NCBI RefSeq assembly: GCF_901709675.1
Contig: NC_051100.1
Span: 2,418,001-2,482,000 of the forward strand
Source of the DNA: Syngnathus acus
Taxonomy: Eukaryota > Chordata > Actinopteri > Syngnathiformes > Syngnathidae
Direction of reading: 5' to 3'
DNA: 64,000 nucleotides
Part shown: in pieces, positions 36,101 to 48,301 of the stretch
How positions within the stretch are numbered: the first letter of the stretch is position 1
Layout: each line of letters starts with the position of its first letter
Position numbers and translations under genes: made by a program
Notes under the pieces: model-generated
Told to the model about the DNA's origin: nothing
Database searches by the model: none
Seen by the model: only the letters and a program-made list of their open reading frames with translations

Positions 36101-38198
36101 TGTAATTTTAATCATATAAAAAATGAACTGAGAAATTAAATCATTTTAGTAAGATGAAAGAGCCTCTTTTGCATCATAATTAGAATCATAAATTTATACT
36201 CAGGATGAATGCGGTACAGTTTATTGTTACATAAGCCTCTATTGTAAAGCTACGTCAGCTGACAGCGCCCCCTGGCGCTAAGAGTGGCGCAGTTTAAGAT
36301 GTTGCTCATTCATGCATTGATTTTTTTTTTTTTTGCACTCCCATTGATCAGGATAAGTGTTAGTGACGGGGCAGAGGCTTGAACGGAGGAAACCAAAGCT
36401 GGGCTGACAGCCATGTGCATGCCCTTCCAACATGGAACATGAAACGGCGTCCATCCAGGATTTTACTTTCTACATTCTTTTTCTGTCAATAAAGTGCCTC
36501 AAATGTTTACCAAATGCTTGGTTAGTTGAATACTGTCTTTAATGATGTTGTGGTTTATGGGACATTCAGAAAAACATGAAATTGCCTTGTGTTCACTTAG
36601 CCTCAAAATTGTCTTTGAGAGAGAGACATTTATTATTGAGAGAGGTGAAAAAATTCGGATCAGCTCTGTCTTTTGTTTTCGTATTCATCAAAGACAGTAT
36701 AGCGGTGACCAAAGCAGGCAGGAAAATAAGACGGATGGACTGTCAAAATTGAGCAAAGAATGGAGAGAGAGAGAAAAAGAAGGACGACGAGAGCATGAAT
36801 GATGGAGCGATTACGAAAAAGTGGAACATGAGGGAAGGAGGGAGAAGTCATGGGCAGAAAGTCCCTTATGCATTTGGAGTGCAAAAAAAATACAGTCGCT
36901 GACTATTTATTAAATATGAAAACAGACAAAAAAGATGGGAGGATGTTGGGAGGGGGTGATGTCACCAGTGTTCTACAGATGCTAAGCTAACCAGATACTT
37001 GTCAGTTCTAGAGCTCCAGTTTAGTGGTGTAGCAGTTAGCCACTAGCTATACGTGCATGTGTAGAGTTGACAAATTGCGCCTGCCTGGAATTCGTCAGAA
37101 ATCGAATCAGCTTCTGCGAGGAAATGGAACTGTCACATCAGATAAAGTGATGGATTAAAACTGCCTACGTACATACATATATGCATATGGATATGTTTAT
37201 TCATGCAATTTGGGTGTATATGTGTGTGTTCAAAGTAAACATGCAAGTGATGATCAACACTAGCTTCCGCAGAGCAGTGTTAGGACGAAACCTTCAGGTC
37301 ACCTCTAGAAAGCATAAAAACATCAGGAAAAGTCTACTGGATTATCTGAACTTTAAATTGTTACAAATTGAATGGTGGCAGCTGCTCATTCAACACTTGT
37401 TTGAATGTGATTGGTTAATTTGGAACACAATACCAATTTTAAGGAGGGTGTGCACACTTGTGCAACCACGTATCAGTTGTTTATTTTTTGTTCCATTTTC
37501 AATTAGATTTTTCTAAAGTGTACCGCGAGGTGTACGTCTCCATACTAAAATAATACTATTATGCCACTTAATTTATTTATTTATTTTGTCCTCGGAGTGC
37601 TTGCAAAATGTCTCCAAATCTCAAAAACTCTACTTAAGTTTTCATACATCTCACAGCATATCACGATTGATATGTGAGGCTAAAAAGGCGATTGACAAGA
37701 CAGGTCCAAACAACGCCATTCATTGTCGTCAGGTGATAAGAGAAGGGCCAAACGTCAAACAAACAAAAAAGAAAGAAAATGAACAAAATGGCTTACCTCT
37801 TCGCGGCAAGGAAACGGGGTTGTCATCTGTACGACCATGCGATCGAAATGTTTGCTTTATATCGAGGTGAAAGGCATCCTCTGGCTGGGGTTAAACTGGT
37901 CTTCTCGCACAAGTTGAACCTTTCGTTTACTTTTATGTCTTTGGCTTCGGGAAACAAATGAAGAAGACATCTTTCGGTCGTCGTGTCTGGGGTCGATGTT
38001 AATCGGCGGGAAAGTTGTTGACCCTTTTCCCGGTTTGGGCTCTGACGTCATATATATATATATATTTATATATACGTATATTTTTATATATATATATAAT
38101 TTTGTATTTTATATATATATATATAAATTTTGTATTATATATATATATATATATTTATATATATAATTTATGTGTGTGTAGATATAAGTGTGTATATA

Positions 38199-38276
<78 letters not shown>

Positions 38277-41180
38277 GATATAAATGTATGCGTGCGTATA
38301 TATATTTATAGCATATATATATATATAATATATATGTATATATATATAAATATATGTGTGTGTGTGTGTGTGTGTGTGTTGTGTGTAGCTATATATGTAG
38401 ATATAGTATAGATATATAGATAGATGGTCTAATTTTATAAAGTTGAGCATTTGAAAAGGTGCGTAGACTTATAGTTTCTGTATGTTTGTTCATGTGATGG
38501 CACATAGATGATCTCTTGGCCTGATTTTATGGCTTTCAGAGGCACGCTCTACTGCACATATCGTATACGCAGCTATGACAGTGATTTAGAGAGCGGAAAA
38601 GGCGTATAGTACACACACATCATTCTCACGCAACTCTGATGGAGAGATCAGCATCATTGCACCAGTGGCTTCTATCAATGACTCCTGAAATTGTTCTGAG
38701 GATGAGAAAGTGAGACCACATTGGCAGTAGAGGTTTTTGGCACGGGCGGGGCGACATTTTTTTATGTCACACTTCCCCTTGGTGACACCATCGGGAACAT
38801 AAGCAATTTTTTAATAATTTTTTTTTTTAACCATCCCATTTGCAATGGCATTTTCAGGTATCTGTACTTGGTGTTACCCTATTCGACCTAAAATTTATAA
38901 ATATTAAATATTCAGCCTATTAGTGCGTGTGCATTAATGTCATTATTTCAAGTAAAATAAATGAATGAGAAAATGATGATTGACAGGTTGGAGTCATTTT
39001 TCCTTTTCACAAAAAATCTTGCTATCGCACTCATTAGCAGGTCACAAAGCTGATCGAGAAGCCATTCAAGGTTGCAAGCGCTGTCGTGTGATTCAAACGT
39101 GTGATTCAAAGTGATGCGGACGAGGAGGCCATAAATCAAAGTGTCAACATCCTTGCCATGCTCACCTGAAAATGTCCACACTTCTAAACGTCTACTCCCA
39201 AGTTTAAGGCGGCCAATGTTTTGACTTTCAAAGAAAGGTGAACAATATGTTGCTTGCTTGTGCTGTTATAATGTCTTGCTGCTCCTTTTGTATGAATATC
39301 ACACATAATATGGCGCTCAGAAAAAGCTCCACTTATCACTCTGCTGACAAGCTGATAATAACATGGCTTTACGGCCACCGGCTCCCACGCAAACACACAC
39401 ACACGCATTGTATTGTATTCCTTTGAATACATCAATGATTTATGGCTTATGCCCAGTGTCCATGTTTTTTCTGCCCTCAGCCAAAAATCCTTGTTTGATG
39501 TTTTCATCCGCGCACTGATTGTTTTTATTCTCACGAGGAGCAGAACATTATGTATGATGTCAGACGCTATTGCTTCGAGAGGCGCAGGAATGGGAATAAA
39601 GCTGTCTGACCTGAATGGAAATCACAGGTGCTTTTCTAGGGACATGGTGAAGCAGCATGTGGCTCGTTAACTAAGGGTACCGAAGGCGCTGTTTTGTCCC
39701 CGTCACAAGAAGTGAATGTGATATTGTCGCGCATGTGTTACTTTTCTCCAGAGGTGGGAAAATTGCAAGGTATTATATGCCTAAAGGCCAAAAAAAAAAA
39801 TCATTCTCCCACCTATACTAGGTGTTGTAAAAAAAAAAAGTTGGAGCTTTCACACATTTTTGTCAAGCATAGCGGGAAAATCATGGCGCTGAGCAGGAAT
39901 TAATCCACCTTGTGTCACATTTGAGGATGTTTGCCTGCAAAATTACTTATTGATTTTGTTTAGGGGACTATGGCACTCTCTTGCTCTCTGCTCTGGCCTT
40001 TTGCTCTCTCGTTTATTGACTTTTTGGCGTGTTAACACCATCATTCTTATGTCAGCTTCGTCGCAAATGTTTGCGGTTCGTCTTACTGCTGAAACAATAG
40101 TTTTCATTACACTTTGGTGGCAGCATTACCAAACAACAGCAACAAAATGTTTTTAAAAAATCACAAAAAAAACTGAAATGATGTTTAGTAATAGGTGTAT
40201 TTACAGAGATGATATGAGATTTGCTGGGCTGTCTGACATTGACATAGAATGGGACCACAGTGAGATAGTGATGTGTTCATATTAATAGCGGCGTACACGC
40301 TTTTTGCCCCTCAAGCTAGCAAGCATGTAGTAGCCACATGCCAAAAAGAATTAAAATTACACCGCTTGAGAGCAAATGAAGGCCAGTGCTGCTTCATATG
40401 CTTTGGACTCCCAGCCAAAGTTGCCATTTAAAAAAGAGCAAACAGATTTTGTGTCTTATACTCTTCCATGCGGAAAAAAAAGTATTGGGATATGTGCTTG
40501 TAACGTTCTATAGGAATTGTATCGGGAACTTTTCAAATATTTTCCATGTAGGGCCAAAGAGTCAAATAATGCCTTGAAGTCAATTCTTTGTGCTTATTCA
40601 ATGTGACATCACAAGTTGAGCTTTCAGTGCCTGTTGGCCGAGTCGTGATACGCACACTCATTTTGGAAGGGGAAAATAATATGACACAACAGTATAATAC
40701 TGAAGAAGATACAGTGTGAGACCCAAGCACAAAACTGATGATATCAGCTCGAAAGTAGAAGCTTAAAATCGACTGTTAGCTCGCCACTAAATGCTTACAA
40801 AGATTTACCATTTGGCCTGAAGTGGAAAGTCAATGACAGTGTATTTAAGCTTGGATTCATGAAAATGACCTTTGTTGTTATTCAGGATGCAGAATATTGA
40901 TCCGCGATCAAAGGCGTATAATGGCTCACATTAGCATCCATCTGACTAGGAATAGCTAAAAGTTGGCTTTTTGTTTGTTTCATCTGTGACTTCAATTTAT
41001 TCTGCATCTTCTAATTGTTCCTTGTCTCTTGATAGGATAATTGATGCCAAAAGGGGGAAATGAGGCTCTGCGGGGTCTTGCACATGCACTCAATCGTCAC
41101 AGAAGCATCTGACTGAAAGAGTCTGTCATTTTTTTTCTTCTTCAGTTTTCTTCTTCACTAATGTTACTTATTAATCACAT
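33130..41180. other. gene-poor DNA
   Basis: No supported exon. It holds small CA/TG tracts (35638-35670, 35783-35812, 39395-39405), a CTCF-like motif (36264-36278), a large TA/TG microsatellite (38050-38420) and one copy of the GTGAAGCAGCATGTGG repeat (39647-39662). Longer open frames near 35.2-35.7 kb overlap CA tracts and look like chance. Confidence 0.6.
38050..38420. repeat. large compound (TA)n / (TG)n microsatellite
   Basis: About 370 bp of almost pure alternating pyrimidine-purine sequence: several (TA)n blocks with short interruptions, then a (TG)n block near 38355-38380. Both strands are open in several frames but encode only Tyr/Ile/Val repeats, so these frames are not genes. Confidence 0.97.
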
Positions 41181-41562
41181 GATTATTTTCAAGAGGCTCG
41201 GTGGCGCACTGGGTAGCACGTCCGCCTCACAGTTAGGAGGGTGCGGGTTCGATTCCACCTCCGGCCCTCCCTGTGTGGAGTTTGCATGTTCTCCCCGGGC
41301 CCGCGTGGGTTTTCTCCGGGCACTCCGGTTTCCTCCCACAACCCAAAAACATGCTTGGTAGGCCGATTGAGCACTCCAAATTGTCCCTAGGTGCGAGTGC
41401 GTATGGTTGTTTGTCTCTGTGTGCCCTGCGATTGGCTGGCAACCGGTTCAGGGTGTCCCCCGCCTACTGCCCGATGACGGCTGGGATAGGCTCCGGCACG
41501 CCCGCGACCCCCGTGGGGACTAAGCGGTACAGAAAATGGATGGATGGATGGATTATTTTCAA
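41181..41562 (+). mobile_element. tRNA-derived SINE with target-site duplications
   Basis: The head has a Pol III A-box-like TGGCGCACTGGG and a B box GGTTCGATTCC. The body carries the fish SINE segment GTGTGGAGTTTGCATGTTCT and TTTCTCCGGGCACTCCGG, and the tail is (ATGG)n. The element is bracketed by identical 12-bp direct repeats GATTATTTTCAA at 41181-41192 and 41551-41562, so the insertion is complete. It is 200 bp upstream of mrps5. Confidence 0.93.
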
Positions 41563-41766
41563 ATGAGTGAGAAAGTAGTACAATAAAATTACAATCCTAT
41601 AATACAAATCCTATATTACAAATACAATAATACAAAATAAAATGAACAAGAAGAATAGAATAGAAAATATATATATATAACGAAATTGTAATTGTAAATA
41701 TTCGAATTTCGAACAGGCAAAGCTCGGCCACCTCTCTTCTGCCTTCTGAGGACCCGTCAGAAATCC

Positions 41767-41777
41767 AAAATGGCGGC
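41767..41777 (+). promoter_or_regulatory. YY1-type motif over the mrps5 start codon
   Basis: AAAATGGCGGC closely matches the YY1 consensus AANATGGCGGC and contains the mrps5 ATG. YY1 sites at the start of transcription and translation are typical of nuclear genes for mitochondrial and ribosomal proteins. Confidence 0.5.
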
Positions 41778-44700
41778 GGCCATACGCGCGTGTTATGCCC
41801 TCCGCATCACCGTTGGAGGTGAAGAATTCCTTGTTTATATCATTTTTTTTGGACTAGTTTATTGTGTTTATGTGTTGTATGATATTGTTTATGATTTAAA
41901 ATGTCACGTCTGTGTTTCAATTGGGACAAATCCTGCATAATCCGTCTGTCATGACTGGCGACTTAACCGTATACCTTCTATTAAGGCGTCTGTCCTTTTT
42001 GTGCGCTTGCTATTTTTGCGTCTACAATGTAGTGGAGAGATGAACAATAGCATACACTTGCACTGACTGTCTGTATTTATCGAATAACGCCTCGGTGTCT
42101 TCTCAGGTACATCTTCCTTCCGCGCCGTAGGTGGCGCCATCCATGGATGCCAGCTGCTCAGTCGAGCGAACCCCGCACTACCTTGTGTGCCCGTCGGGTG
42201 TTGGCAGCCAAGCAGACACGGCAGCTTCTTCAACAAGCGTAAGGACACGTTATCATCATAAAGCATTACCTGCTGAGCCCTTTTAAATTGCGTTGCTAAC
42301 CAAAACGGTAGCACCAATAGAGGGAATGATATTTTGTGAAAATGTGTTGTCTCGCTGTAAGCAAGTAGTAAAGATGATATTGCAAGGTGATCATTTGCTA
42401 AAGTGCGTTGTCATTTCCATGTGTGCCAGTGACGGCCGAAGAGCTTTGGAAAGGCGTGCTGGCCGAGTCTGGAGCTGGCGCCAGGAAGGGCAGAGGAAAG
42501 AGAACCAAACGCAAGCTGAGGCGCGATCTGAACCGAGGCCAAACCATCGGAGAAGGTGACTTTGGACTTCTGAAGTGTTCATGTGTTAACTTTAAGAGAC
42601 CATTTTGTCCCTGACTTGACTGCGTAGGTCACGGAGGCTTCCTGTGGCCTGGTCTCAACACGCCCGTGTTAAAAGACGGCACCGTGCAGAGTATGAGCCG
42701 GAGAGGTCAGGCAGAGCAGCAGGAATTGAAAGCTGAACTCGGTACGCGCACACATACACGCTCACATTTTTCTACATGAACAAACGCACACTCTTTTGTC
42801 GATGTTGTGAAATGGAATATACGTTGATGTCGTTTCCTCCCTTTTAGTGCGTCAACGTGATGAGTGGGAGAAGAGGAGGAAGATGAAGGTGAAGCGGGAG
42901 CGAGGCTGGACGGGGAATTCCTGGGGGGGCATCAGTCTGGGCCCCCCTGATCCAGGACCTAATGGAGGTAAAATTGACTTTTTTTTTTTTATAAATCACT
43001 GTATGGAATAAAATAATTTAGTTACAAGAAGATGCAAGTACAGGCACAAATATATATACTTTTTTTTTTGCAGAGACCTATGAAGACTTCGATTCTCGTG
43101 TCATTGAGGTGAGTGCCGTTTGTTAGCATGCAGTCACACAATATTATTAAAAAATAAAATCTAGAGTAAAAATGCCGCTCTACTCATCGTACAAATTGTA
43201 TTTAGGTGCAAAAGAGGAAAAAATGAGTCATGTGTGCGCAATGGTGTACTGATCTATGCATGTGCAGACAGAAGGTGTGTCTCTTCATTTGTGCGTGCAG
43301 GTGTAATGGACTCAGCGTGTGCGCGTGTAATGCACCATTTTTGTCCCAATGCAAAATTGCAAATGTGTGTGTGCATCCATCCGTGTGTGTGGGCGAAGGG
43401 TAATGTATACTGTGCGTATAGGTGTGCTGATGGTAAACAGGATCTAACCCGAACTCAATTAGCATTTGCTCGTTTGGCATATATGTACATATGTCCCTCT
43501 ATTCTCTTTTATTGGTGTACACACACACACACACACGCTATTAATTTATGTGCGTGTGCGTTTTATTGCCGCTTCTACAGCCCTCCATGAATAAAGAGCC
43601 CTGCTGCCAGGAATTAGACTCCCCCCGATGGCCACTTGAGTGCTTTTCTGTGCGCATGCAACATTCACTGTAGCCTAATGAAATGAAAAAGACTTACTGG
43701 AATAAAAAGGCCGGGCTCCCAAGGACAATGACATCAGCATGCAATGACAGACTGCAGTCAGTGAAGAGGAGCAGGAAAAAGAAGATAGTGAGTGCGGTGG
43801 AGAAGGATATGGCTAGGGAAAAGGGTGCCAGTCGCCTGGGCTTAGTTTCCGTTTATTAAATTGGTATTTTCTTTTTATGAGTGAAATGTGCAACCTTGAC
43901 ATTTGTGTTGACTCACATTGGAAGAGAAAGCGTACACACAGATAAAAAAAAAAATTAAAACATTGAAATAAAGTTGGGTTCAGCCTAAAATCAAGAACAA
44001 GGCAATTTCAGTGCTGCCCCCCCCCCCCCCCCCTAGTGTTTGTAACGCCATTTTATACTTGTTTGAATGTGCACGACTGTCCTCACTTTAGCGATTGTTG
44101 TGCTGCAGGTGAAAAGCGTGTTCAACATGACAGCAAAGGAAGGCAGGAAGAGGTCCATTAGCTGTTTGGTTGCCGTGGGCAACGGCCAAGGCGCAGCAGG
44201 TATATACACTCACCAGGGACTTCAATTGTATGCCAATGCAAACCACAAACATTAACATTGGTTATATTATGTAAATAATTGTGTTTGAATGATCCCATTT
44301 CAATGCCCTTTAGGATTTTGTATGAATCTTTTTTGTCTGTGCACCTTAAGTCTCATTTCTGCTAAAATTGATGTAGTTCAGCGCCGTGTGGCACGCCATT
44401 CTCTATTCAGACGTGCATTTTAATACAACATTGATCTGTACAGGACGGATTAAAAGGAAAACCATTTCACTGCAGAATCGGTAGTTCTTTTTCAATCTAG
44501 TTACAAGGTCAGAATGTGTGAATGGGGTGGGCTCCGTTTTGTGCGCAGGTTTTGCCTTGGGGAAGGCAGCAGACAGACCCACAGCTCTGAGGAAGGTGAG
44601 AGCAATGATTATTACTCTTTGAAATTATAAGCACCTTGAACATTGATTTTTTTTTTTTTTCTCTTGTTGGCGGACGTAATCGTCCTGTCAAAGCAGAGTT

Positions 44701-46388
44701 TTTCAATAAGCTTTTGAACCAGATGTTTTATAGCGCAGACTCTGAAGTGTCTCTCATTGTATTTTATTGACATTGGAGTCGAAATTGCTTTTATTGTGTG
44801 CGTGTGTTTGCGCAGGCAAAGAATCGAGCCATCCACTACTTGTACTACATCGAACGATACAACAACCACACCAGTAAGTACAATCGCAAGTTTTGAGACG
44901 CAAGTTGTTTGTAGGAGAAATGTCTCAAAATTGCCTGCCTGCCGCACAAAAGTAAGCAATTGGCTCCCGAAATGCCATCGAAGACGTCAACAAGGCATTT
45001 TCTTTGCCTCGCTGCTAGTCAACTTCACATGATGACATAACAAAGTGAGCGGTAATTGTTTTCTGCTCGAGTCACGATCATAAAGCACCCAATGTGCCCA
45101 AAGCTCTTTTTGTCTGACATTTAAATATTTTTTTTTCACATCATGTCATCAGCTAGCAGGATGAAGAACATAAGAAAAGAAAGGAATGTCAACGCAAATA
45201 ACAAGCTGCAGCTCCGTGACTTTGATAGGCGGCAGACAGACAGAGAAAGGCGACAGTCTGAAAAGAACAATAAGCCTACGCAAAAGGCCATCAAAACACA
45301 ACGGCAATTTAGCCTTCTTTTTTTTTGCAGAGGATAAAGAATATATGCTCCAAGACATCAAAAACAGAAAAACATTAGCAGCCGGTAGTTGGAGAGACTA
45401 CTAGAAAACCGATGAGCAATTCACAATAATACCCAGTGGTAAAAGATGTAATGACACCTTTTTGTTTTCTTTAAATTTGATCTCTGTGTTTGTCAACAGT
45501 TTATCACGACATTGAATCCAAGTTCAAGAGGACGACGCTTCGTATGAAGAAACGAAACGAAGGTACTCAGTTGACTGTCTAACCGTGTCGTTATTGTCTT
45601 AGTTGGAATGATTTCTAAAGTGTTAAACGCATCCCCTCCTCCGATGTGCCCATCCAGGTTACGGCCTTCACTGTCACCGCGCCATCATCACCATGTGCAA
45701 GCTGATTGGCTTGAAAGACATGTATTGTAAAGTGGAAGGATCGGTCAACATGCTCAACATCACCAGAGCGCTCTTCGCTGGCCTGGCCAAGCAGGTAAAG
45801 GTTCACATTTGGCGAAGTAAGGCAAAGACAAGGCGGCTTTATTTATAGTGCACCTTTTGATACACGAGGTAACAACCAAAAGCGCATCTAAACAGAACTG
45901 AAGAAAAAGACAGCAAAAGTATCTTATTAGAAATGCTAAAGGAATGTAGATTGACATTTGCAATCAAAATATTCGAAGACATTTAAAAGCAATGGGAAGA
46001 AACAAAAGGTAGCCTGCTGAAATATGGAAAAAAATGATTTCCTGGAAATACTTCTGCAATATTTTTTGACGTAATATTAGACTATATATAGACACACAAA
46101 TACCTGCAAGAAAGCGCGTGGTCACCCTGCCAACGACCGCCGCCATCCTCATGCATCTCTCAGGAAACCCACCAGATGCTAGCGGAGAAGAAACAGCTCC
46201 ACGTAGTGGAGTTCCGGCAGGAGCGCGGCTTGTTGCCCGTGGTGGTGGCGTCCCCCAAGAACGGGGCTCAGGCCCAATCGGAGCCGGAGGACGAAATTCC
46301 AGACACGCGTCTGCACTGGGACGACGTGCGTGCCTCCCAGGGATTCAAACGCTCCATCTGGGCTGGTGTCAAACGCACCATCTGGTAG
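41770..46388 (+). CDS. mrps5: mitochondrial small ribosomal subunit protein uS5m, complete, 12 exons
   Basis: Component of the mitoribosome small subunit. Exons: 41770-41818, 42107-42238, 42430-42555, 42628-42741, 42848-42967, 43074-43108, 44109-44199, 44549-44595, 44816-44873, 45500-45562, 45658-45794, 46164-46388. All junctions are GT-AG and the frame is kept, giving 398 residues (the human protein has 430). Landmarks are [20 protein letters not shown] and [10 protein letters not shown] near 65-100, the motif [20 protein letters not shown] near 155-175, the S5 N-terminal RNA-binding fold at about 185-260 ([22 protein letters not shown]) and the C-terminal S5 domain at about 275-345 ([21 protein letters not shown]). 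The first 50 residues should be the import leader. A YY1-type AAAATGGCGGC overlaps the start codon. Confidence 0.95.
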
Positions 46389-46497
46389 AACTGCAATTCA
46401 TGTGAGAAGCTTTGTTTTATTTTGGTGATTATTTTCTAATTATGTGGGTTTTTTGTTGTATAATATTACAAGCCGACATTCTTCTGTGATGCATTGA

Positions 46498-46503
46498 AAT
46501 AAA
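46498..46503 (+). terminator. mrps5 polyadenylation signal (AATAAA)
   Basis: AATAAA lies 110 bases after the mrps5 stop codon and is followed by a T-rich stretch. Confidence 0.75.
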
Positions 46504-46798
46504 GTGCAACTTGAAAATGAACTGGATCTCTTGATTCATTCTTACATTTTGTTTTCATGCTCAATTTTGAGGGGCTTTTTTCATCAAAATGTCTGACTCC
46601 CTTTTCAATTCCAGGTATTGAGAATTTTTTTTGTATGTCCTGTTACTTATCCACCTAATTTTGTGTATATATTGGTCAAACATTTTCACTAGGATGCATG
46701 GCACTTGCAAAAATGTACTCGTCAGTGTTGATGTATCCAACGTGAAAACAAAAAAGCTGTCCAGGGCTGGAATAACAAGTCAGACCAACATGATTTCT

Positions 46799-46804
46799 TT
46801 TATT
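46799..46804 (-). terminator. polyadenylation signal of the first MAL-family gene
   Basis: AATAAA on the minus strand, 111 bases beyond the stop codon at 46915. With the mrps5 signal it defines convergent 3' ends about 300 bp apart. Confidence 0.6.
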
Positions 46805-46914
46805 TAAGTATAAAAGTAGTAGAAAAGAAATAAATGCCTAAAGCTAGTGCAGGTTAATGTGGAAATGCTAATGCTAAAGTTTTTGAAATGTTGCTCAACA
46901 ATCAAATTGTCTTT

Positions 46915-48301
46915 TTAGAAGTGTTTCCATCGTAGGGACGACAGGACGGCGTGAATGAAGTAGAGCAGCGTGGCCATGAAGGCAAACACCTGCAACACAC
47001 AAAAATACAATAGACAAAAAAAAAAAGAAACGACTCAATATAAGCTTGTTTTTTGTGTGTGTAAATGTTACCACAGCAGCAATGTCAATCCGGTAGATTC
47101 TGAACTCTCCAAATTTCATAACGAAGGTGATGTAGGCTAAATTGACCCCAGCACTGAGGTAGAACAACGCAGCCAAAGAGTGATAGGCAAAATCCTAACA
47201 CACACACAAACGAAATGAATCCCAATCTCATTTCATCTTTATTTCCCTTTATGTGTGGCCTTACAGCGGCGACCCACGCTGAGCTGTTCTTGTGACACCC
47301 GGCGATGAAGATGATCACCCAAAGGAGCGTCATGATGAAGCAGAAGACAGACACGAACATCACCCATCCCAGAGGGTTGGGGGGCTCCACATGGGTGGAG
47401 GCCACCAGGATCCACACCAGCCCACCCGTCACCTGCACGTAAGGTGAAAATAATTTGTGCTTTTCCCTCACATGGTGTACTTTAGTTTGTCATAATGAAT
47501 TTATTACACATTTGTCAGATGCCAGAAAGTAGGTGAAGATGCACCTCCCATAGAAGTGCCTGAATATTTTTTTTTTCCTGTTACCAGTGGTGGAGCTAGA
47601 GGGTTTGCCTCAGGGGCACTGCCCCCCCCCCCCCACCAAAAATATGCTTGGGTCCTCCAGGTGCCACAGGATTGACTTTTGGGTATTTTCAGATTTTTCC
47701 GGGATTTTTTTTCCACATGACATTGAATCTTTATCAACATTTTCTGAACAGTGCCACTTACGTAAATTGATAAAAATTGCGTTTTAGGGAAAGTGGAAAC
47801 ATTGTTGAACAATTTCTATTTATAGACATCTTACAAATCACATTTTACAGTTGATAAAAAAACAAAATTGATCAAATTAAACTCTTACTGGAATGCATGT
47901 TTTTTTAAAATATTTAATATTAATATTTTTGGGAATATGAATTAAGCAGTGTATGGCTTTATGACGAGACAGCCATTTTACCACATGCTGTTGACAGAAA
48001 ATGACATCATAGTGCCGAATGGGCTCAGCTAACGACCGTTTTTTTTTTTTTCTTTCAATCAGATGATGTTAGTCATCCATTTTCAGAGAAATTAGCAATT
48101 TCATGTAACATTCTTTTTTTGTGTGTCAAATCAAATGAATGATGTCATTTCACATCTGAATGTGAAATGACTCTAGAAAGGATGTCGTCATCGGTGAAGG
48201 TCACTCACCAGTTCAGGCAGGTAGAACAAATCCGGCACGGTCACGCATATTGCTAGTCCACTTGGCAGACTTCCCATGGACTGGGTAGTGGTCGCCGCCA
48301 T
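46915..48301 (-). CDS. MAL-family tetraspan (MARVEL) protein, copy next to mrps5, complete
   Basis: MAL proteolipids organise lipid-raft membranes and apical or myelin transport. Exons (minus): 48301-48209, 47432-47265, 47194-47072, 46989-46915, all phase 0, giving 152 residues against 153 in human MAL. Four membrane spans lie at about 24-45, 52-75, 91-112 and 127-147. Family signatures are LPSG, GGLVWILVAST, PLGWVMFVSVFCF, AYHSLAALFYLSAG, IDIAAVVFAFMATLLYFIHA and the end RWKHF. In human MAL neighbours MRPS5, which favours mal, although exon 1 (PDLFYLPEL) is also MALL-like. A dispersed repeat copy sits in intron 1. Confidence 0.93.
47584..47662 (+). repeat. dispersed repeat copy 3 (CACTGGCGGAGCTAGA family)
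   Basis: CCAGTGGTGGAGCTAGAGGG, GGGGCACTGCC, a 12-base C run, then AAAAATATGCTTGGGTCC. Inserted in intron 1 of the first MAL-family gene. Confidence 0.7.

Noticed and set aside
38015-38450. Long open frames on both strands
   Set aside because: Tyr/Ile/Val repeats from TA/TG microsatellite sequence.
41190-41270. Functional tRNA gene
   Set aside because: A and B boxes are present but the cloverleaf is degenerate and the sequence continues into a SINE body with target duplications.
41189-41566. Open frames over the SINE on both strands
   Set aside because: Explained by the SINE consensus; SINEs are noncoding.
45027-45117. C/D snoRNA in an mrps5 intron (ATGATGA and CTGA boxes)
   Set aside because: No terminal stem next to the boxes and no clear inner D'/C' pair.
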